In this document: in pieces, positions 62,578-64,000 of the stretch
Layout: the number at the start of each line of letters is the position of its first letter
Numbering within the stretch: the first letter of the stretch is position 1
NCBI GenBank assembly: GCA_023395515.1
Contig: JAEWZB010000034.1
Location: 13,828 to 77,827, forward strand
DNA length: 64,000 nucleotides
Reading direction: 5' to 3'
From: Bacillota bacterium
GTDB taxonomy: Bacteria > Bacillota > Syntrophomonadia > Syntrophomonadales > Syntrophomonadaceae
Made by a program: the position numbers and the translations under genes
Notes under the pieces: generated by a model
Told to the model about the DNA's origin: nothing
The model's input: only the letters and a program-made list of their open reading frames with translations
Databases searched by the model: none

Positions 62578-63111
62578 CTAAATATTCTCCACTTCTTTTA
62601 AAAGCTCGCGTAGAGATTTTAAGGAACGATAAAGAATAGTTCCTACATTGCTTTCGCTCAAATTTAACATCAAACCGATTTCCCGATTAGTTTGACCAGC
62701 CGTAAATTTAAGGGCAATAATATTGCGCTGTCGCTCATCCAGCTCCATAATAGCCTGGATAAGTTTTTCTCTTAATTCCTGCTCAAAAATAATCTCTTCT
62801 AATTGATATTTACCTTCCATTTTTTCCAGGTTAATTGTCATAGATTGATGATGATTTTTCTTATAGAAATTGATAATAGTATTGTTAGCGATAGTAAACA
62901 ACCAAGTACTAAACTTAGCTATTTTAGGGTTATAAGTATGGTAATTAAGCCATAACTTTTCAAATATTTCGCTGGCCAAGTCTTCAGCTATATTAGGATT
63001 GCCGACTCTATAAAGTGCGTATTTATAAATCTTAGGATAATACTCATTATAAATTTCAGAAAAAAACTCATCTTCTACTTTTTCATTAGGGAGTTGGTTA
63101 ACCTCATGCAT
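62578..63111 (-). CDS. ECF-type RNA polymerase sigma factor
   Basis: A 177-residue sigma-70-family factor with region 2 (YPKIYKYALYRVGNPNIAEDLASEIFEKLW, then FSTWLFTIANNTI) and region 4 (AIMELDERQRNIIALKFTAGQTNREIGLMLNLSESNVGTILYR), the ECF layout. It should direct transcription of part of the RiPP locus or of itself. The next gene carries a zinc-finger anti-sigma-like domain. I could not pick out a matching promoter by eye. Confidence 0.92.
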   Translation of the reverse strand: MHEVNQLPNEKVEDEFFSEIYNEYYPKIYKYALYRVGNPNIAEDLASEIFEKLWLNYHTYNPKIAKFSTWLFTIANNTIINFYKKNHHQSMTINLEKMEGKYQLEEIIFEQELREKLIQAIMELDERQRNIIALKFTAGQTNREIGLMLNLSESNVGTILYRSLKSLRELLKEVENI

Positions 63112-63154
63112 TGACTGTACACCTCAGCTTTGAGAAGATTTTTAAATTTATATG

Positions 63155-64000
63155 CTATGCAAGCTGTCTTTTTACTAACTGGGTAAATAAACCGCCTTGG
63201 TCAAATAGTTCTTGATAGTTGCCATATTCCACTACCTGGCCCCGGTCCATAACCACAATTTTGTTGCAATTTACAATGGTACTTAAACGGTGGGCAATTA
63301 CTACCCGGGTTGCGCCTAAACTGGCTAAACTTTCACTGACAATCTTTTGGGTTTTATTGTCCAAGGCACTGGTAGCCTCATCAAAGAAAATTATTTTAGG
63401 TTTGGATATAATAGCACGGGCGATAAGTAACCTTTGCTTTTGACCTCCAGACAGGGTGCTGCCGGCTTCACTTACCATGGTGTGCATTCCCATCGGCATG
63501 CTTTTTATATCCTCTTCCATTCCTGCCATACGGGCTGCTTCCCAAGCGTCGTCGATAGTTAAGCCGGGGTTAGCGGCCACAATATTGTCAAATATACTGC
63601 CATACATTAATTGCCCGCTTTGCAGCACAACTCCTAATTGACGACGGATAGAACGTATATCCACATTGTCTATATCTTGTTGGTCATAATATATTTGGCC
63701 GGATTCCGCTTTTTCAAATCCTAACAGCAATCTTAAAAGAGTTGATTTCCCACTGCCTGAGGGGCCCACAATTCCAACATAATCTCCTTTTTTAATCTCC
63801 AGGACTACATCATTAAGGATTAAAGGCCCGTCCGGCTGGTAACGAAAGTTTACATGACTCACTTCAATATTGCCTAGCAATTCACCGGGATTAACCTTTT
63901 CCTGATCAAATTCCGGCAAGGCTTCTAAGATAGGTTTAGTTCTTTCATATAAAGGCTTAATTATATTAAGCTGCAAAACCACCGCCGATATCTCCAACAT
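63155..64000 (-). CDS. ABC exporter ATPase, NHLM type (partial)
   Basis: The last 281 residues or so of a half-transporter; the start lies beyond the window. The end of the membrane domain (LQLNIIKPLYERTKPILEALP) is followed by the ATPase with Walker A GPSGSGKST, signature LSGGQKQRLL, Walker B IIFFDEAT and the H-loop IAHRLST. Sequence and setting fit the exporters of the NHLM bacteriocin type. Whether an N-terminal C39 peptidase domain is present cannot be seen. It probably exports the mature peptides. Confidence 0.9.
   Translation of the reverse strand: MLEISAVVLQLNIIKPLYERTKPILEALPEFDQEKVNPGELLGNIEVSHVNFRYQPDGPLILNDVVLEIKKGDYVGIVGPSGSGKSTLLRLLLGFEKAESGQIYYDQQDIDNVDIRSIRRQLGVVLQSGQLMYGSIFDNIVAANPGLTIDDAWEAARMAGMEEDIKSMPMGMHTMVSEAGSTLSGGQKQRLLIARAIISKPKIIFFDEATSALDNKTQKIVSESLASLGATRVVIAHRLSTIVNCNKIVVMDRGQVVEYGNYQELFDQGGLFTQLVKRQLA

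Overview
The window looks like chromosome from a low-GC, spore-forming, anaerobic Firmicute of the Clostridia type; a Syntrophomonas-like relative is possible, but this rests on gene content only. Pointers are strong AGGAGG-type ribosome binding sites with frequent TTG/GTG starts, spore-associated YheC/YheD ATP-grasp proteins, two sigma-54 activators, a butyrate-type set (3-hydroxybutyryl-CoA dehydrogenase, crotonase, CoA-transferase) and DegV. I see no phage, insertion sequence, CRISPR array or rRNA. There is one tRNA (Trp).

Layout. 0.2-8.6 kb: a degenerate HD-GYP protein, degV, a purine-salvage block (phosphoribosyltransferase, permease, adenine deaminase), a MATE pump and an EamA exporter. 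8.7-10.8 kb: a two-gene putative DNA-repair pair (radical SAM plus TIGR03915-type protein) behind two LexA-like boxes. 10.8-16.8 kb: a sigma-54 activator beside a -24/-12 promoter that heads crotonase, CoA-transferase, a two-helix small subunit and a sodium:solute symporter, apparently a carboxylate uptake and CoA-activation operon. 16.9-21.4 kb: a lipoprotein, a small ATPase, a RelB/ParE-type toxin-antitoxin pair with palindromic operator, and single-gene enzymes. 21.4-24.0 kb: a yybP-ykoY manganese riboswitch with overlapping terminator, leading a metallo-hydrolase, an alpha/beta hydrolase and mntP. 24-45 kb: YozG/YoaS-like pair, LysR, an amidoligase/YheC-D operon, TrkAH potassium uptake, YchF, 3-hydroxybutyryl-CoA dehydrogenase with a CBS-PAS sigma-54 regulator, phosphofructokinase, HtrA, two more YheC/D proteins, and a TudS-like/PP-loop pair. 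45-52 kb: hydrolases, UPF0182, Ddl, tRNA-Trp and small unknowns.

The outstanding region is 52.4-64 kb, all on the minus strand and cut by the right edge. It is a ribosomally synthesised, post-translationally modified peptide (RiPP) locus. It contains three Nif11-type precursors with 33-residue cores that all end in Arg-Trp, one nitrile-hydratase-type (NHLP, proteusin) precursor with a hydrophobic 27-residue core, two radical SAM/SPASM maturases (one with a TPR tail), a UPF0489 protein matching peptide arginases (Arg to Orn), a GNAT, an HExxH metallopeptidase-like protein, a protein of unknown function with an NHLP-like tail, a substrate-binding lipoprotein, an ABC exporter ATPase and an ECF sigma factor. 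Next to the sigma factor lies a small protein that joins a zinc-finger anti-sigma-like domain to a precursor-type VAGG cleavage motif. I infer that ornithine- and possibly D-amino-acid-containing, perhaps acylated, peptides are made and exported here, and that the sigma/anti-sigma pair may be tied to the same leader-processing machinery.
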